A stretch of DNA of 64,000 bases from Micromonospora sediminimaris (GTDB lineage: Bacteria; Actinomycetota; Actinomycetes; Mycobacteriales; Micromonosporaceae): the NCBI GenBank assembly GCA_900112325.1, contig FOLJ01000012.1:124001-188000 (forward strand). Reading direction: 5' to 3'. The notes under the pieces are model-generated. The model had not been told where the DNA came from. It saw only the letters and a list, made by a program, of their open reading frames with translations, and did not search any database. Position numbers and translations under genes: made by a program. Positions 7,842-16,755 of the stretch are shown here, one piece after another (the stretch's first letter is position 1; each line of letters begins with the position of its first letter).

Positions 7842-9479
7842 ATGTTCCGCAGATCGTGGCGTCACGCGGCGGCGGCTGCTGCCGTGCTGCTAGCCCTCAG
7901 CAGCGTCACCGCCTGTGGCGACGACTCGTCCGACAGCGAGGACCTGTCGGAGAACCGGGTCGGCGCGATGGAGAACTACGCCGCCGGTACCCAGTTCAAG
8001 GCCACCGAGCCGCTCTCCTTCTCCGTCCTCTACAACAACCACCCGAACTATCCGCTCAACGAGGACTGGCTGTTCTGGACGGAGTTGAAGTCCCGGACGA
8101 ACGTCAGCCTCGAAAAGGTAGCGGTGCCGCTTAGCGACTACAACCAGAAGCGCAGCCTGCTCATCGGTGCCGGCGACGCGCCGCTGCTGATCCCGAAGAC
8201 CTATCCGCCGGACGTGCACGCGTACGTCTCCTCGGGGGCGATCCTGCCGGTCAGCGACTACCTCGATCTGATGCCGAACCTCAAGGACAAGATCGAGAAG
8301 TGGAATCTCAAGCCTGAGATCGACACCCTGCGCCAGCAGGACGGCAAGTTCTACCTGCTGCCGGGTCTGCACGAGAAGCCCTGGCACGACTACTCGCTGG
8401 CGGTCCGCACCGACATCCTCGAAGAGCTGAACCTCGAGGTCCCGAAGACCTGGGACGAGGTCTACACGATGCTCAAGGCGATGAAGGCGGCGTACCCGGA
8501 CGTCTACCCGTTCTCCGACCGGTGGAGCCAGCCCAACCCGGCGGGCAACCTGCTCAACCTGCTGGCCGTGTCCTACGGCCTGGAAGGCGCCGGTTGGAAC
8601 TTCCAGCACGTCAGCTGGAACGCCCAGGCGCAGCAGTTCGAGTACACCGGCGCCACCGAGCAGTACAAGCAGATGTTGCAGTACCTCAACAAGCTGGTGG
8701 CGGAGAAGCTGCTCGACCCGGAGAGCTTCACCCAGACCGATGACCTGGCTCGGCAGAAGCTCGCCAACAGCAAGTCCTTCGTGATCAGCGCCAACGCTCA
8801 GGCCGTGGTGAACGACTACCGGCCCGACCTGGCCGCCACCAACCCGAAGGCGAAGATCACCAAGATCCCGCTGCCGATCGGTCCGGCCGGCGAGATCAAC
8901 CCGGCCAGCCGACTCGAGAACGGCATGATGATCTCCTCCAAGGCCCGCGACAGCGAGAACTTCGTGGCCATGATGCAGTTCGTCGACTGGCTGTGGTATT
9001 CGGACGCGGGCCAGGAGTTCGCCAAGTGGGGCGTCGAGGGCACCACCTTCGTCAAGGACGCCGCCGGCAAGCCCAAGCTCGCGCCGGAGGTCGACGTCGT
9101 CGGTCTGAACCCCGGTGCGCCCAAGCACCTGCAGAAGGACTTCGGCTTCTACAACGGCGTCTTCGCCTACGGCGGCAAGCCCGAGCTGGTGCAGGCGTTC
9201 TTCTCGCCCGAGGAGCAGGAGTTCCAGCAGGTGATGAACGCTCGGGCGCCGAAGTCGCCGCCGCCGCCGTACCCGCTCAACGACGAGGAACGCGAGCAGG
9301 TGTCGCTCTGGGAGACCCCGCTGAAGGACCACGTCTACCAGGCCACGCTCCAGTTCGTCCTCGGGCAGCGTGACTTCGCCGAATGGGACGCGTACGTGGC
9401 GGAGTTGAAGAGCAAGAACATGGACGCCTACCTGACGATGGTCAACGAGGCGCACAAGCGCTTCCAGGAGAAGAACTAG
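7842..9479 (+). CDS. ABC transporter solute-binding lipoprotein, LplA/YtcQ type
   Basis: Captures the sugar outside the membrane and hands it to the two permeases. It has 545 residues, in the large LplA size class rather than the usual 430. A lipoprotein signal peptide ends in LSSVTAC with Cys25 as the lipid-anchored residue. The mature part shows Ala- and Trp-rich binding-protein features (PKTWDEVYTMLKAMK, WLWYSDAGQEFAKWGVEG). AAAGGA precedes the ATG. It is probably the most strongly translated gene of the operon, since a stable hairpin directly follows it. Confidence 0.92.
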   Translation: MFRRSWRHAAAAAAVLLALSSVTACGDDSSDSEDLSENRVGAMENYAAGTQFKATEPLSFSVLYNNHPNYPLNEDWLFWTELKSRTNVSLEKVAVPLSDYNQKRSLLIGAGDAPLLIPKTYPPDVHAYVSSGAILPVSDYLDLMPNLKDKIEKWNLKPEIDTLRQQDGKFYLLPGLHEKPWHDYSLAVRTDILEELNLEVPKTWDEVYTMLKAMKAAYPDVYPFSDRWSQPNPAGNLLNLLAVSYGLEGAGWNFQHVSWNAQAQQFEYTGATEQYKQMLQYLNKLVAEKLLDPESFTQTDDLARQKLANSKSFVISANAQAVVNDYRPDLAATNPKAKITKIPLPIGPAGEINPASRLENGMMISSKARDSENFVAMMQFVDWLWYSDAGQEFAKWGVEGTTFVKDAAGKPKLAPEVDVVGLNPGAPKHLQKDFGFYNGVFAYGGKPELVQAFFSPEEQEFQQVMNARAPKSPPPPYPLNDEEREQVSLWETPLKDHVYQATLQFVLGQRDFAEWDAYVAELKSKNMDAYLTMVNEAHKRFQEKN

Positions 9480-9483
9480 AGAC

Positions 9484-9523
9484 GTGTCCGGTCCGGTCGT
9501 GTCGGCGCGACCGGACCGGACAC
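9484..9523 (+). terminator. Intra-operon hairpin after the solute-binding gene
   Basis: GTGTCCGGTCCGGTCG and its perfect 16-nt complement are separated by an 8-nt loop, starting 5 nt after the stop codon. No T run follows. It may protect the 3' end of an upstream transcript or partly terminate before the GH39 gene, a common way to make more binding protein than enzyme. Confidence 0.65.
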
Positions 9524-9548
9524 CTTCCACCCGAGCACAGGGACGACG

Positions 9549-11069
9549 ATGCGGATCACCGTTGCGGAGCAACCCGTCGGCCGGCTGAGCGACGCGTGGC
9601 GTCTCGCCGTCGGCACCGGCCGGTTCGACCTGGCACTGCGGCGCGACTACCAGGATTCACTGGCCCTGGTCCAACGCGAGATCGGCTTCCGGTACATCCG
9701 GGGGCACGGTCTGCTCAGCGACGGCGTCGGTGTGCACCGGCCGTACGACCACCAGGGTCAACGGCACGTCCGGCACGCCTTCGGCTACCTCGACCAGGTC
9801 GTCGACGCCTACCTTGAGCTGGGCATCCGGCCGTTCGTGGAGCTGGGTTTCATGCCGTCCGGGCTGGCCAGCGGCGACCAGACGGTCTTCTGGTGGCGCG
9901 GTAACGTCACCCCACCCCGGTCGCACACCGAGTGGGCAGACCTGGTCCGGGCCACCATCGGCCACCTCGTCGACCGGTACGGCCTGCACGAGGTGCGTGG
10001 CTGGCCGATCGAGGTGTGGAACGAGCCCGACCTGAAGGAGTTCTGGCAGAACGCGGACGCCGACGCCTACCACCGCCTCTACGAGGTGACCGCGCACGCG
10101 GTGAAGGACGTCGACGCTGACCTCCAGGTCGGTGGCCCGGCGCTCTCCCCCGGCGCCGACGACGGGTGGCTGCCCCGGTTCGCCGAGTTCGTCACCGACC
10201 GCTCGGTGCCCGTCGACTTCGTCAGCCGGCACGCCTACACCTCCGGCCCGGCCCAGCACGTGCCGTTCGGCGTACACCAGACCCTGGCACCTCCGCAGCG
10301 GCTGCTGGAGCAGTTCGCCAGTCCCCGCCGGTTGCTCGCCGGCAGCGCGCTGGCCGACCTGCCGGTGCACATCACGGAGTTCAACAGCTCGTACCGGCCG
10401 GACAACCCCATCCACGACACCGCTTTCCACGCCGCCTACCTCGCCCCGGTGCTGGCCGGCGGTGGCGACCTGGTCGACTCCTTCGCGTACTGGACCTTCA
10501 GCGACGTGTTCGAGGAGGTGGGCATCCCGACCGCGCTGTTCCACGGCGGTTTCGGCCTGCTCACCCACCGTCAGATCCGCAAACCCACGTTCCACCTGTA
10601 CGCCTTCATGAACCGGCTGGGTCCGCAGATCCTGGCTCGCGGCGCGGACCACCTGGTCACCCGCGACGGCACCGGCCGTATCGCGGTGCTGGCCTGGGCG
10701 TCGGTCGACGTCACCGGCGGTGAACCGCTGGACGGCCACACCGTACGCCTGTCGCTGCCGGTGGCCGGCTCGGCCGCCCGCACCGCGTTTCTGCTGCGCT
10801 CCTCGGTCAGTGAGGAGTCCGGCAACGCCTGGCGGGCCTGGAGCGAGCTGGGCCGGCCCCTCTCCCCCACCGCCCGCCAACTGGACGTCCTGCGGCAGGC
10901 CGCCGAGCCGGGCCGGCGGCACAGCTCGCTGCCGGTGGTGGGCGGTCGCGTCGAACTGGATCTGCACCTGGCCCGGCACGAGGTGACCCTGGCCGAGGTG
11001 AGCCCGGTGACCGACGAGACTCCGCCCTGGTGGGACGAGAGGCGACTGCTGGGCGGTGAGCCGTCGTGA
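9549..11069 (+). CDS. GH39 beta-xylosidase
   Basis: Releases xylose from xylo-oligosaccharides; 506 residues without signal peptide, so intracellular. Catalytic motifs are intact: VWNEPDLKEFW with acid/base Glu159, and HITEFNSSY with nucleophile Glu277. The barrel is followed by a beta-sandwich region. ATG start after AGGGACGACG. The stop overlaps the next gene (GTGA). Genes of this family often sit beside LplA-type importers in xylan operons. Identity is firm; alpha-L-iduronidase, the other GH39 activity, does not fit this context. Confidence 0.93.
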   Translation: MRITVAEQPVGRLSDAWRLAVGTGRFDLALRRDYQDSLALVQREIGFRYIRGHGLLSDGVGVHRPYDHQGQRHVRHAFGYLDQVVDAYLELGIRPFVELGFMPSGLASGDQTVFWWRGNVTPPRSHTEWADLVRATIGHLVDRYGLHEVRGWPIEVWNEPDLKEFWQNADADAYHRLYEVTAHAVKDVDADLQVGGPALSPGADDGWLPRFAEFVTDRSVPVDFVSRHAYTSGPAQHVPFGVHQTLAPPQRLLEQFASPRRLLAGSALADLPVHITEFNSSYRPDNPIHDTAFHAAYLAPVLAGGGDLVDSFAYWTFSDVFEEVGIPTALFHGGFGLLTHRQIRKPTFHLYAFMNRLGPQILARGADHLVTRDGTGRIAVLAWASVDVTGGEPLDGHTVRLSLPVAGSAARTAFLLRSSVSEESGNAWRAWSELGRPLSPTARQLDVLRQAAEPGRRHSSLPVVGGRVELDLHLARHEVTLAEVSPVTDETPPWWDERRLLGGEPS

Positions 11070-11749
11070 GCACCGCCGCCCGTCGGGAGTTCGGTGCCGG
11101 ACCGCTGTCCCGAGGGGCGGCGCTGATCTACACCCTGCTGGTGGTGGAGTTGCTGCTGCTGGTCTGCGCGGCGCCCGGCCTGGTGGCACTGTTCGCGTTG
11201 GAGCGGCACGTGAGCAACCTGCCGCTGGTCGCGGTCTGTGCGGTACCGCTCGGCCCGGCCTTCTCCGCCGCGCTGTACGCCCTGCACCGGCAGCGTCTCG
11301 ACCTGACCGAGCTGCACCCGTGGCGGTTGTTCTGGCGCGGGTACCGGGCCAACCTGACCGGCTCGCTGCTGGTCTGGGTGCCGACGCTGGTGTGGCTGAC
11401 CGTCATCGCGGTCAATCTGGTCAACCTGCCGGCGGCGGGGGTGCCCGGCTGGTGGGCGGTGCCGCTGGCACTGGTCGGTGCCGGGGTGTCGGTCGTGGGC
11501 GTCAACGCGCTGGTGATCACGTCGCTGTTCACGTTCCGGCTGCGCGACGTGTTCCGGCTGGCCGGGTACTTCGTGCTGCGTACCCCGGTGGTCGCTGTCG
11601 GCACGGCGTTGCTGCTGGTGGCGGCGACGGCGCTCACCATGGTCGCCTCGGAGGCGGCGCTCGCCGCCCTCGGCTCGGTGCTGGCGCTGGCGCTGGTCCG
11701 GGGCGGCACGCCGATGACCGACATCATCACCGAGGAGTTCGTCGAGTGA
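11066..11749 (+). CDS. YesL-like membrane protein (DUF624)
   Basis: A 227-residue protein with about five membrane segments (LIYTLLVVELLLLVCAAPGLV, LPLVAVCAVPLGPAFSAAL, WWAVPLALVGAGVSVVGV, VVAVGTALLLVAATALTM). Small membrane proteins of this family are common in plant-polysaccharide operons of Bacillus and actinomycetes, next to LplA/YtcP-type importers; their function is not established. It overlaps both neighbours by 4 nt, so translation is coupled. A helper or sensor role in uptake is only an inference. Confidence 0.75.
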   Translation: MSTAARREFGAGPLSRGAALIYTLLVVELLLLVCAAPGLVALFALERHVSNLPLVAVCAVPLGPAFSAALYALHRQRLDLTELHPWRLFWRGYRANLTGSLLVWVPTLVWLTVIAVNLVNLPAAGVPGWWAVPLALVGAGVSVVGVNALVITSLFTFRLRDVFRLAGYFVLRTPVVAVGTALLLVAATALTMVASEAALAALGSVLALALVRGGTPMTDIITEEFVE

Positions 11750-13794
11750 GTCTGCCCGTCACGCCCAAGGTGCCGTTCGGTGGCGACTACAACCCCGAGC
11801 AGTGGCCCGAGCCTGTATGGGACGACGACGACCGGCGGTTCACCCTGGCCGGGATCGACACCGTCACCCTCGGCGTCTTCGACTGGGCACTGACCCAGCC
11901 CGCCCCCGACAGGTACGACTTCGGCCTGCTGGACCGGATCGTGGACCGGGCCGCCAGAGGTGGCCGGATGATCTGCCTGGCCACCGGCACCGGCGCGCAT
12001 CCGGCGTGGCTGGCCCGCGCCCACCCGGAGGTGACCCGCGTCGACTTCGACGGACGCCGACACCGGTTCGGCCAGCGGCACAACTCCTGCCCCAGCTCGC
12101 CGGTGTTCCGTCGACTCTCGACGGAGTTGGCCCGCCGGGTGGCCCACCGGTACGCCGACAATCCGGCGGTGGTGGCCTGGCACGTCGGCAACGAGTACGG
12201 CGGTGCCTGCTACTGCGATCTCTGCACGGCCGGCTTCCGCCGGTGGCTACGGGAGCGCTACGGCACCCTGGACGCGCTGAACGCGGCCTGGTACACCACG
12301 TTCTGGTCGCACACCTTCACCGACTGGGACGAGATCGAGGCGCCGTCGGCACTGACCGAGCACTGGCGTGGGCCGGACCACACCGCCTTCCAGGGCATCA
12401 CCCTGGACTACCGGCGCTTCATGTCGGAGGCGATGCTGGCCAACTTCCGCGACGAGAAGACCGCCATCCGCGAGTCCAGCGACCTGCCGGTGACCACCAA
12501 CTTCATGGGCATGTACCGACCGATCGACTACCACCGCTGGGCCGCGGACCTGGACTTCGCCTCCTGGGACAACTACCCGCCGGAAGGTAGTTCGCCGGCC
12601 TGGATGGCGCTCAGCCACGACCTGATCCGCGGTCTCAAGGATGGACAGCCGTTCTGGCTGATGGAACAGACACCCAGCATGACAGCCTGCCGCGACGTCA
12701 ACCCGCTCAAGCCGCCCGGAGTGATGCGGCTGTGGAGCTGGCAGGCGGTGGCGCACGGCGCGGACGCGGTGCTCTTCTTCCAGCTACGCGCGTCGCGCGG
12801 GGCGTGCGAGAAGTACCACGGCGCGGTCATCGGCCATGCCGGTCGCGCCGACACCCGGGTCTTCCGGGAGGTGGCCGAGCTGGGTGCCGAGTTTCGTCGG
12901 CTCGGCGACGCCACGCTCGGCGCGCGTACCCCGGCGCGGGTGGCGCTGCTGTTCGACTGGGACAGCTGGTGGGCGCTGGAGATGTCCGACGGACCGTCCC
13001 GACTGGTCCGCTACCAGCAGGTGGTGCTCGCCTACTACCAGGCGTTGTGGGACGCCGGGGTGGACGTCGACGTGCTCGCGGCCACCGCCGACCTGTCTAG
13101 CTACGACGTGGTCGTCGCCCCGGCGCTGCACCTGGTTGCCGGTGACCTGGCCGAGCGGTTGGCGCAGGTGGCGCAACGGGGCGGTTCGGTGCTGACCACG
13201 TTCCTCTCCGGCCGGGTGGACGTCGACGGCAACGCGTTCCTGGCGGACGTGCCGGGCCCGCTGGCGCCGCTGACGGGGGTACGGGTCGACGAGTGGGACG
13301 CCCGGGGCGCGGAGGTGGTCAACCCGGTCCGGCTGGGCACCGGGGCCGAAGAACTGGAGGTCGCCTCCCGGCTGGTGTTCGAGCTGATCATTCCCGAGGG
13401 CGCCGACGTGGTGGGCAGTTACCGCGCCGACTGGTACGCCGGCACCCCGGCGGTCACCCGCAACACCTACGGCGCCGGCCACGGTTGGTACGTCGGCACG
13501 GCGCTGGACCAGCGCGGCGTCTCCTGGGTGGTGCGGCAGGTGCTGGACCGGCACGGCCTGGCCGGCCCCTACCCGGACGTGCCGGGCCTGGAGACGGCGG
13601 CACGCGTGACCGGCGACGGCGCCCGGCTGCTGTTCCTGCTCAACCACGGCACCGATGCCGTCGAGGTGACCGCCACCGTGTCCGGCGTGGACCTGCTCAC
13701 CGGCGCTCGGGTCGAGGTGGGTGACCCGCTGCGACTCGACCCCGCCGCCGTTCTCGTGCTCCGTGACTCCGGCAGGGCCGGAACCTCGTCCTGA
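11746..13794 (+). CDS. GH42 beta-galactosidase-type glycosidase
   Basis: A 682-residue enzyme starting with the hallmark PKVPFGGDYNPEQWP. Acid/base Glu150 lies in WHVGNEYGGACYCDLC, whose Cys residues are part of the usual zinc site; nucleophile Glu307 lies in FWLMEQTP. A beta-galactosidase trimerisation-type domain follows (ARVALLFDWDSWWAL). GTG 11746 overlaps the YesL stop. No signal peptide. In a xylan operon it may remove galactose or alpha-L-arabinopyranose side groups; both activities occur in GH42. It is the last gene of the operon. Confidence 0.92.
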   Translation: MSLPVTPKVPFGGDYNPEQWPEPVWDDDDRRFTLAGIDTVTLGVFDWALTQPAPDRYDFGLLDRIVDRAARGGRMICLATGTGAHPAWLARAHPEVTRVDFDGRRHRFGQRHNSCPSSPVFRRLSTELARRVAHRYADNPAVVAWHVGNEYGGACYCDLCTAGFRRWLRERYGTLDALNAAWYTTFWSHTFTDWDEIEAPSALTEHWRGPDHTAFQGITLDYRRFMSEAMLANFRDEKTAIRESSDLPVTTNFMGMYRPIDYHRWAADLDFASWDNYPPEGSSPAWMALSHDLIRGLKDGQPFWLMEQTPSMTACRDVNPLKPPGVMRLWSWQAVAHGADAVLFFQLRASRGACEKYHGAVIGHAGRADTRVFREVAELGAEFRRLGDATLGARTPARVALLFDWDSWWALEMSDGPSRLVRYQQVVLAYYQALWDAGVDVDVLAATADLSSYDVVVAPALHLVAGDLAERLAQVAQRGGSVLTTFLSGRVDVDGNAFLADVPGPLAPLTGVRVDEWDARGAEVVNPVRLGTGAEELEVASRLVFELIIPEGADVVGSYRADWYAGTPAVTRNTYGAGHGWYVGTALDQRGVSWVVRQVLDRHGLAGPYPDVPGLETAARVTGDGARLLFLLNHGTDAVEVTATVSGVDLLTGARVEVGDPLRLDPAAVLVLRDSGRAGTSS

Positions 13795-13840
13795 CCCGCG
13801 CTCCGGCCGGTCCGCGTGCGGCGGCAGGTCTCGTCTCCGC

Positions 13841-14017
13841 TCAGCGGGGTGTCCGGTTGGCACCGAGCCAGTCGACGGCGAAGCCGACGAGCGCGCGCTG
13901 GCGCATCAGCCGGCACTCGGCCGCGCCCGCCCGCCCGATCCGTGCGCCGCCGGTGCTCTCGAAAGCGTCGCCGACCTGGTCGAAGTCACTCTCGTCGGTG
14001 ACGAGCGTTGCGCTCAC
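13841..14017 (-). CDS. Small protein translationally coupled to the MarR gene
   Basis: A 58-residue reading frame starting GTG within the stop of the MarR gene (GTGA overlap) and ending TGA at 13841. It begins VSATLVTDESDFDQVGDAF and ends WLGANRTPR. Nearly every third codon position is G or C, as in the neighbouring genes, which supports coding. No family is recognised; it could be an intact small protein or the remnant of a larger enzyme once expressed with the regulator. The 46 nt between it and the GH42 stop hold nothing evident. Confidence 0.4.
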   Translation of the reverse strand: MSATLVTDESDFDQVGDAFESTGGARIGRAGAAECRLMRQRALVGFAVDWLGANRTPR

Positions 14018-14463
14018 TCGGTCTCCGCGGTGAGGGTGCGCAGGTTTCCGCGTACCTTTTCGAGCAGTTCGACGAAGGCGGCCCGTTGGTCGGTCGCCAT
14101 GCCGGCGGTGGCGGTCTCGGCGAGCGTGCGCCAGGCCGCCTCGATCTTCGGGATGACGGCGCGGCCCTTGTGGGTCAACCGGATCCGGGTGGCACGCCGA
14201 TCACCCGGTACGGGCTCCCTGACGAACCAACCGCCCTGATCCAGGCGACTGAGACTGCGGGTCACCGTGGGCTGTTCCACGCCGAGCCGGGCGGCGATCT
14301 CGGAGATCGTCATACCGTCGGGCTCCTGGCCGAGCAGCCACAGCAGCACGTCCTGCCCCGGGTGCAGGGCGAGCGCGTCGAGTACGTCGGCCTGCGCGCT
14401 CCGGTACAGCTTGGCCACCTTGACCAGCGCTTTGTTGGTGGCCAGGACATCCGTCAGTTCCAC
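14014..14463 (-). CDS. MarR-family transcriptional regulator
   Basis: A 149-residue winged-helix regulator. The recognition region (MTISEIAARLGVEQPTVTRS) is followed by the wing GDRRATRIRLTHKG, and flanking helices form the dimer. The start is GTG at 14463 without a clear ribosome site. It is divergent from the SDR gene across 77 nt with two repeats of a palindromic box, so it very likely represses that gene and itself. The ligand is unknown. Confidence 0.9.
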   Translation of the reverse strand: MELTDVLATNKALVKVAKLYRSAQADVLDALALHPGQDVLLWLLGQEPDGMTISEIAARLGVEQPTVTRSLSRLDQGGWFVREPVPGDRRATRIRLTHKGRAVIPKIEAAWRTLAETATAGMATDQRAAFVELLEKVRGNLRTLTAETE

Positions 14464-14502
14464 CCGGGAAGTGTACGAGTTGACGGGCCGGTGCCAAATG
14501 AT

Positions 14503-14533
14503 CCATAGTCGACTAACCTATAGCCGACTATGG
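14503..14533. promoter_or_regulatory. MarR operator between the MarR and SDR genes
   Basis: The site has perfect 9-bp inverted arms, CCATAGTCG at 14503-14511 and CGACTATGG at 14525-14533. Within it TAGTCGACTA (14506-14515, a perfect palindrome) and TAGCCGACTA (14521-14530) repeat at a 15-bp step. It ends 7 nt before the SDR start, so bound regulator would cover the promoter. Confidence 0.75.
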
Positions 14534-14540
14534 AGTTGTG

Positions 14541-15302
14541 ATGGAAACCGGTTTGTCGAACAAGGTCGCCCTCGTCACCGGGGCCTCCGGGGCCATCGGC
14601 CGTGCCACCGCCCTGCGTCTGGCGGCCGAGGGCGCCTCCGTCGCCGTGTCCTGGTACACCAACCACAACAGCGCCCTCGACGTGGTCGAGGCGATCACGC
14701 GAGCCGGCGGCCGGGCCTGCGCCATCCACCTGGATCACCACTCTCTGACCACCATGCCCGGCGTCATCGAAGAGATCGCCGAACGACTCGGACCGGTCTC
14801 CGCCCTGATCGCCAACGCCGTGCAGTGGCCCTCCTTCGACACCGACGAGATCGGTGGGCTCACCACATCGCTGGCCGTCAACACCGTCGGTCCGCTGGCA
14901 CTGATCGATGCGGCGCTGCCAGCCATGCGCGCCACCGGCTGGGGACGCGTCGTCGTCGTGTCGACCGACATCGTCGCGCAGCCCATGGCGGGGCCACTCG
15001 CCTACGCCACCGCAAAGGGCGCGCTGGAGACCGCCGCGCGGGTGCTCGCCGTCCGGGAAGCCCGCCACGGCATTCTGACGAACATCGTGCGCCCCGGCTT
15101 CACCCTCACCGACAAGGCACTGACCGCTCCGTTCCTGGGGCCGGAAGCGGTCGCCGCCGAATCGGCGAAGACCCCAACCGGCCGCATCTGCACCCCCGAG
15201 GACGTCGCCACCGCCGTCACCTACCTGGCCTCGGCGGCGAACGGTCATGTCAACGGCCAGACGGTGTCGCTGGCCGGTGGTCGGGAACTCGTCCGCGGGT
15301 GA
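14541..15302 (+). CDS. SDR-family oxidoreductase
   Basis: A 253-residue NAD(P)-dependent short-chain dehydrogenase/reductase. Features: cofactor loop VTGASGAIGR near residue 12, an active-site Ser in VVVVSTD, and Tyr155/Lys159 in AYATAKG; the C-terminal GGRELVRG closes the fold. NAN in LIANAVQ stands for the usual NNAG. ATG 14541 is preferred over an adjacent GTG at 14538. Expression is probably controlled by the divergent MarR protein. The substrate is unknown. Confidence 0.9.
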   Translation: METGLSNKVALVTGASGAIGRATALRLAAEGASVAVSWYTNHNSALDVVEAITRAGGRACAIHLDHHSLTTMPGVIEEIAERLGPVSALIANAVQWPSFDTDEIGGLTTSLAVNTVGPLALIDAALPAMRATGWGRVVVVSTDIVAQPMAGPLAYATAKGALETAARVLAVREARHGILTNIVRPGFTLTDKALTAPFLGPEAVAAESAKTPTGRICTPEDVATAVTYLASAANGHVNGQTVSLAGGRELVRG

Positions 15303-15320
15303 CGCCGGCACGAACCACCG

Positions 15321-15503
15321 ATGTCTGTACGACGACGAGGCGGGTGGGAACGCCTCCGAACCCAGAACGGGCCCGAGACCGGACCCGACGTGGACGACGA
15401 GCGCGACGCCACCAACTTCTCGTACGTCTCCTTCGGCGACGTCGCGCGGGCACTGTCGCTGACCGTGGACACCCGGGCCGGAAACGACCCTCGCCTGCGT
15501 TGA
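15321..15503 (+). pseudogene. Possible coding remnant after the SDR gene
   Basis: In the 245-nt gap 15303-15547 one frame ends DATNFSYVSFGDVARALSLT and then TGA at 15503. Its second half has the strong G/C third-position bias of real genes; the first half, rich in Arg, does not. It may be the worn 3' end of a lost gene. No family recognised. A short imperfect hairpin (AGCTTTC/GGAAGCT) lies at 15536-15549. Confidence 0.25.
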
Positions 15504-15547
15504 CACCCACGACGTCGGAGCGACCCGCTCGCGGCAGCTTTCGGAAG

Positions 15548-16030
15548 CTACGACGGCAGCCAGGCGAAGCGGATGTCCGGTGCCTTCTCCTCGTTACGCG
15601 ACCCGTCGGTCGCCTCGACCGGGACGAAGCCGTGCCGACGGTAGAACCGCTGCGCGCCGGTGTTGGCCGCGAACGTCCACAGCTGAAGACCCTCCGGCCG
15701 ACGGGACTTGGCAAGCTCGATCAGTTGAGCGCCCAACCCATGTCCGGTCCAGGCGGGATCTACATAGAGCTGGTCGATCCAGTGGCCGTCCAGAACCAGC
15801 ACGGCCAGCGGCAGTCGGTGGCCATCCTCCGTCAGCCACACTTCCCGTTCAGCGATGACGACGTCCCTGACCCACTCCCGGATCTCCGCCGCCGAATGCA
15901 CGGCCGCGGGAATCGCGCCGACCGCGGCACGGCGGGCAGCGATGAGCAGGTCGGCGACTGCCCGCGCATCTTCGGCGCCAGCACGACGAGATGCTGCCGA
16001 GCCCGGCGACGGGGCGTCAGACGGGCCCAT
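15548..16030 (-). CDS. GNAT-family N-acetyltransferase
   Basis: A 160-residue acyltransferase that uses acetyl-CoA. The acetyl-CoA loop is visible in IDQLYVDPAWTGHGLGAQLI, followed by WTFAANTGAQRFYRRHGF, the usual last part of the fold. ATG 16030 is chosen because GGAGGTGA lies 7 nt before it; upstream in-frame codons are therefore leader. It stands alone between the SDR gene and a divergent GNAT gene. The substrate cannot be predicted. Confidence 0.88.
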   Translation of the reverse strand: MGPSDAPSPGSAASRRAGAEDARAVADLLIAARRAAVGAIPAAVHSAAEIREWVRDVVIAEREVWLTEDGHRLPLAVLVLDGHWIDQLYVDPAWTGHGLGAQLIELAKSRRPEGLQLWTFAANTGAQRFYRRHGFVPVEATDGSRNEEKAPDIRFAWLPS

Positions 16031-16126
16031 CGGCTGTTCACCTCCCACACCGTCGGCGCCGTTCCAGCGGTGTCATGAGTAAACGCGGGTGCGGGCAGAC
16101 CGGCAAGAGCAGTAGCGTCCCGGCCC

Positions 16127-16585
16127 ATGACCTCGGACGCTTTCGTACCAGCCGGCTTCGCCCCGCCGACATCGCTGATCACCGACCGGTTCCGCCTCGA
16201 ACCGCTGGGCCCGCAGCACAACGTGGCGGATCACGCCGCCTGGATGTCGAGCATCGAACACATCCGCGCCACGCCTGGATACCCGGACGGCAACTGGCCA
16301 CCGCTCAGCGGTATGTCGCTGGAGAAGAACCTCTCCGATCTACGCCGTCACGCTGACGACTTCACCAGGGGCACCGGGTTCACCTTCACCGTCCTCGACC
16401 CGGTCGACAGCGACGTCATCGGCTGCGTCTACCTCTACCCGTCGGCCTCCGAGGAGTACGACGTCACCGTCCAGTCCTGGGTGCGGGCCGACCGGGCGGA
16501 CCTCGACGAGCCGCTCGCCACCGCCGTCGCCAACTGGATCGCCACCGACTGGCCCTGGACGCGCCTGGACCGGTGCGGCCGCTGA
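16127..16585 (+). CDS. GNAT-like N-acetyltransferase family protein
   Basis: A 152-residue protein of the RimJ-like acetyltransferase type, with FRLEPLGPQHNVADHAAWMSS, FTFTVLDPVDSDVIGCVYLYP and VQSWVRADRADLDEPLATAV. The canonical Q/R-x-x-G-x-G loop is not obvious, so catalytic activity is uncertain. It ends WPWTRLDRCGR, which looks like a natural end. The following frame overlaps by 13 nt and is a decayed fragment of a different family. Confidence 0.75.
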   Translation: MTSDAFVPAGFAPPTSLITDRFRLEPLGPQHNVADHAAWMSSIEHIRATPGYPDGNWPPLSGMSLEKNLSDLRRHADDFTRGTGFTFTVLDPVDSDVIGCVYLYPSASEEYDVTVQSWVRADRADLDEPLATAVANWIATDWPWTRLDRCGR

Positions 16586-16755
16586 GGACGTGGCTGCCCG
16601 TCCAGGTCCGCGGTAGCGCCTCAGTCGTCGACCGGTTGCGGCCGCACGGGGCCGAACTCGTCGGCGAACTTGTGCAGTACGAGAACAGCTACCGGCTCTG
16701 CTACCTGCGCGGCCCGGCGGGCATCATGGTCGCGCTCGCCGAACAGATCAGGTGA
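16573..16755 (+). pseudogene. C-terminal fragment of a VOC (glyoxalase-like) protein
   Basis: From about 16620 the frame reads VDRLRPHGAELVGELVQYEN and then YRLCYLRGPAGIMVALAEQI, which is the usual last part of vicinal-oxygen-chelate proteins, including a metal-ligand Glu region. The N-terminal two thirds are absent; the upstream codons belong to another gene in another frame. This is best read as a deletion remnant, overlapped at its end by the convergent DinB-fold gene. Confidence 0.65.

Noticed and set aside
7842..9479. A 560-codon antisense frame over the first solute-binding gene
   Set aside because: The lipobox and binding-protein motifs prove the plus-strand gene; the opposite frame is a shadow.
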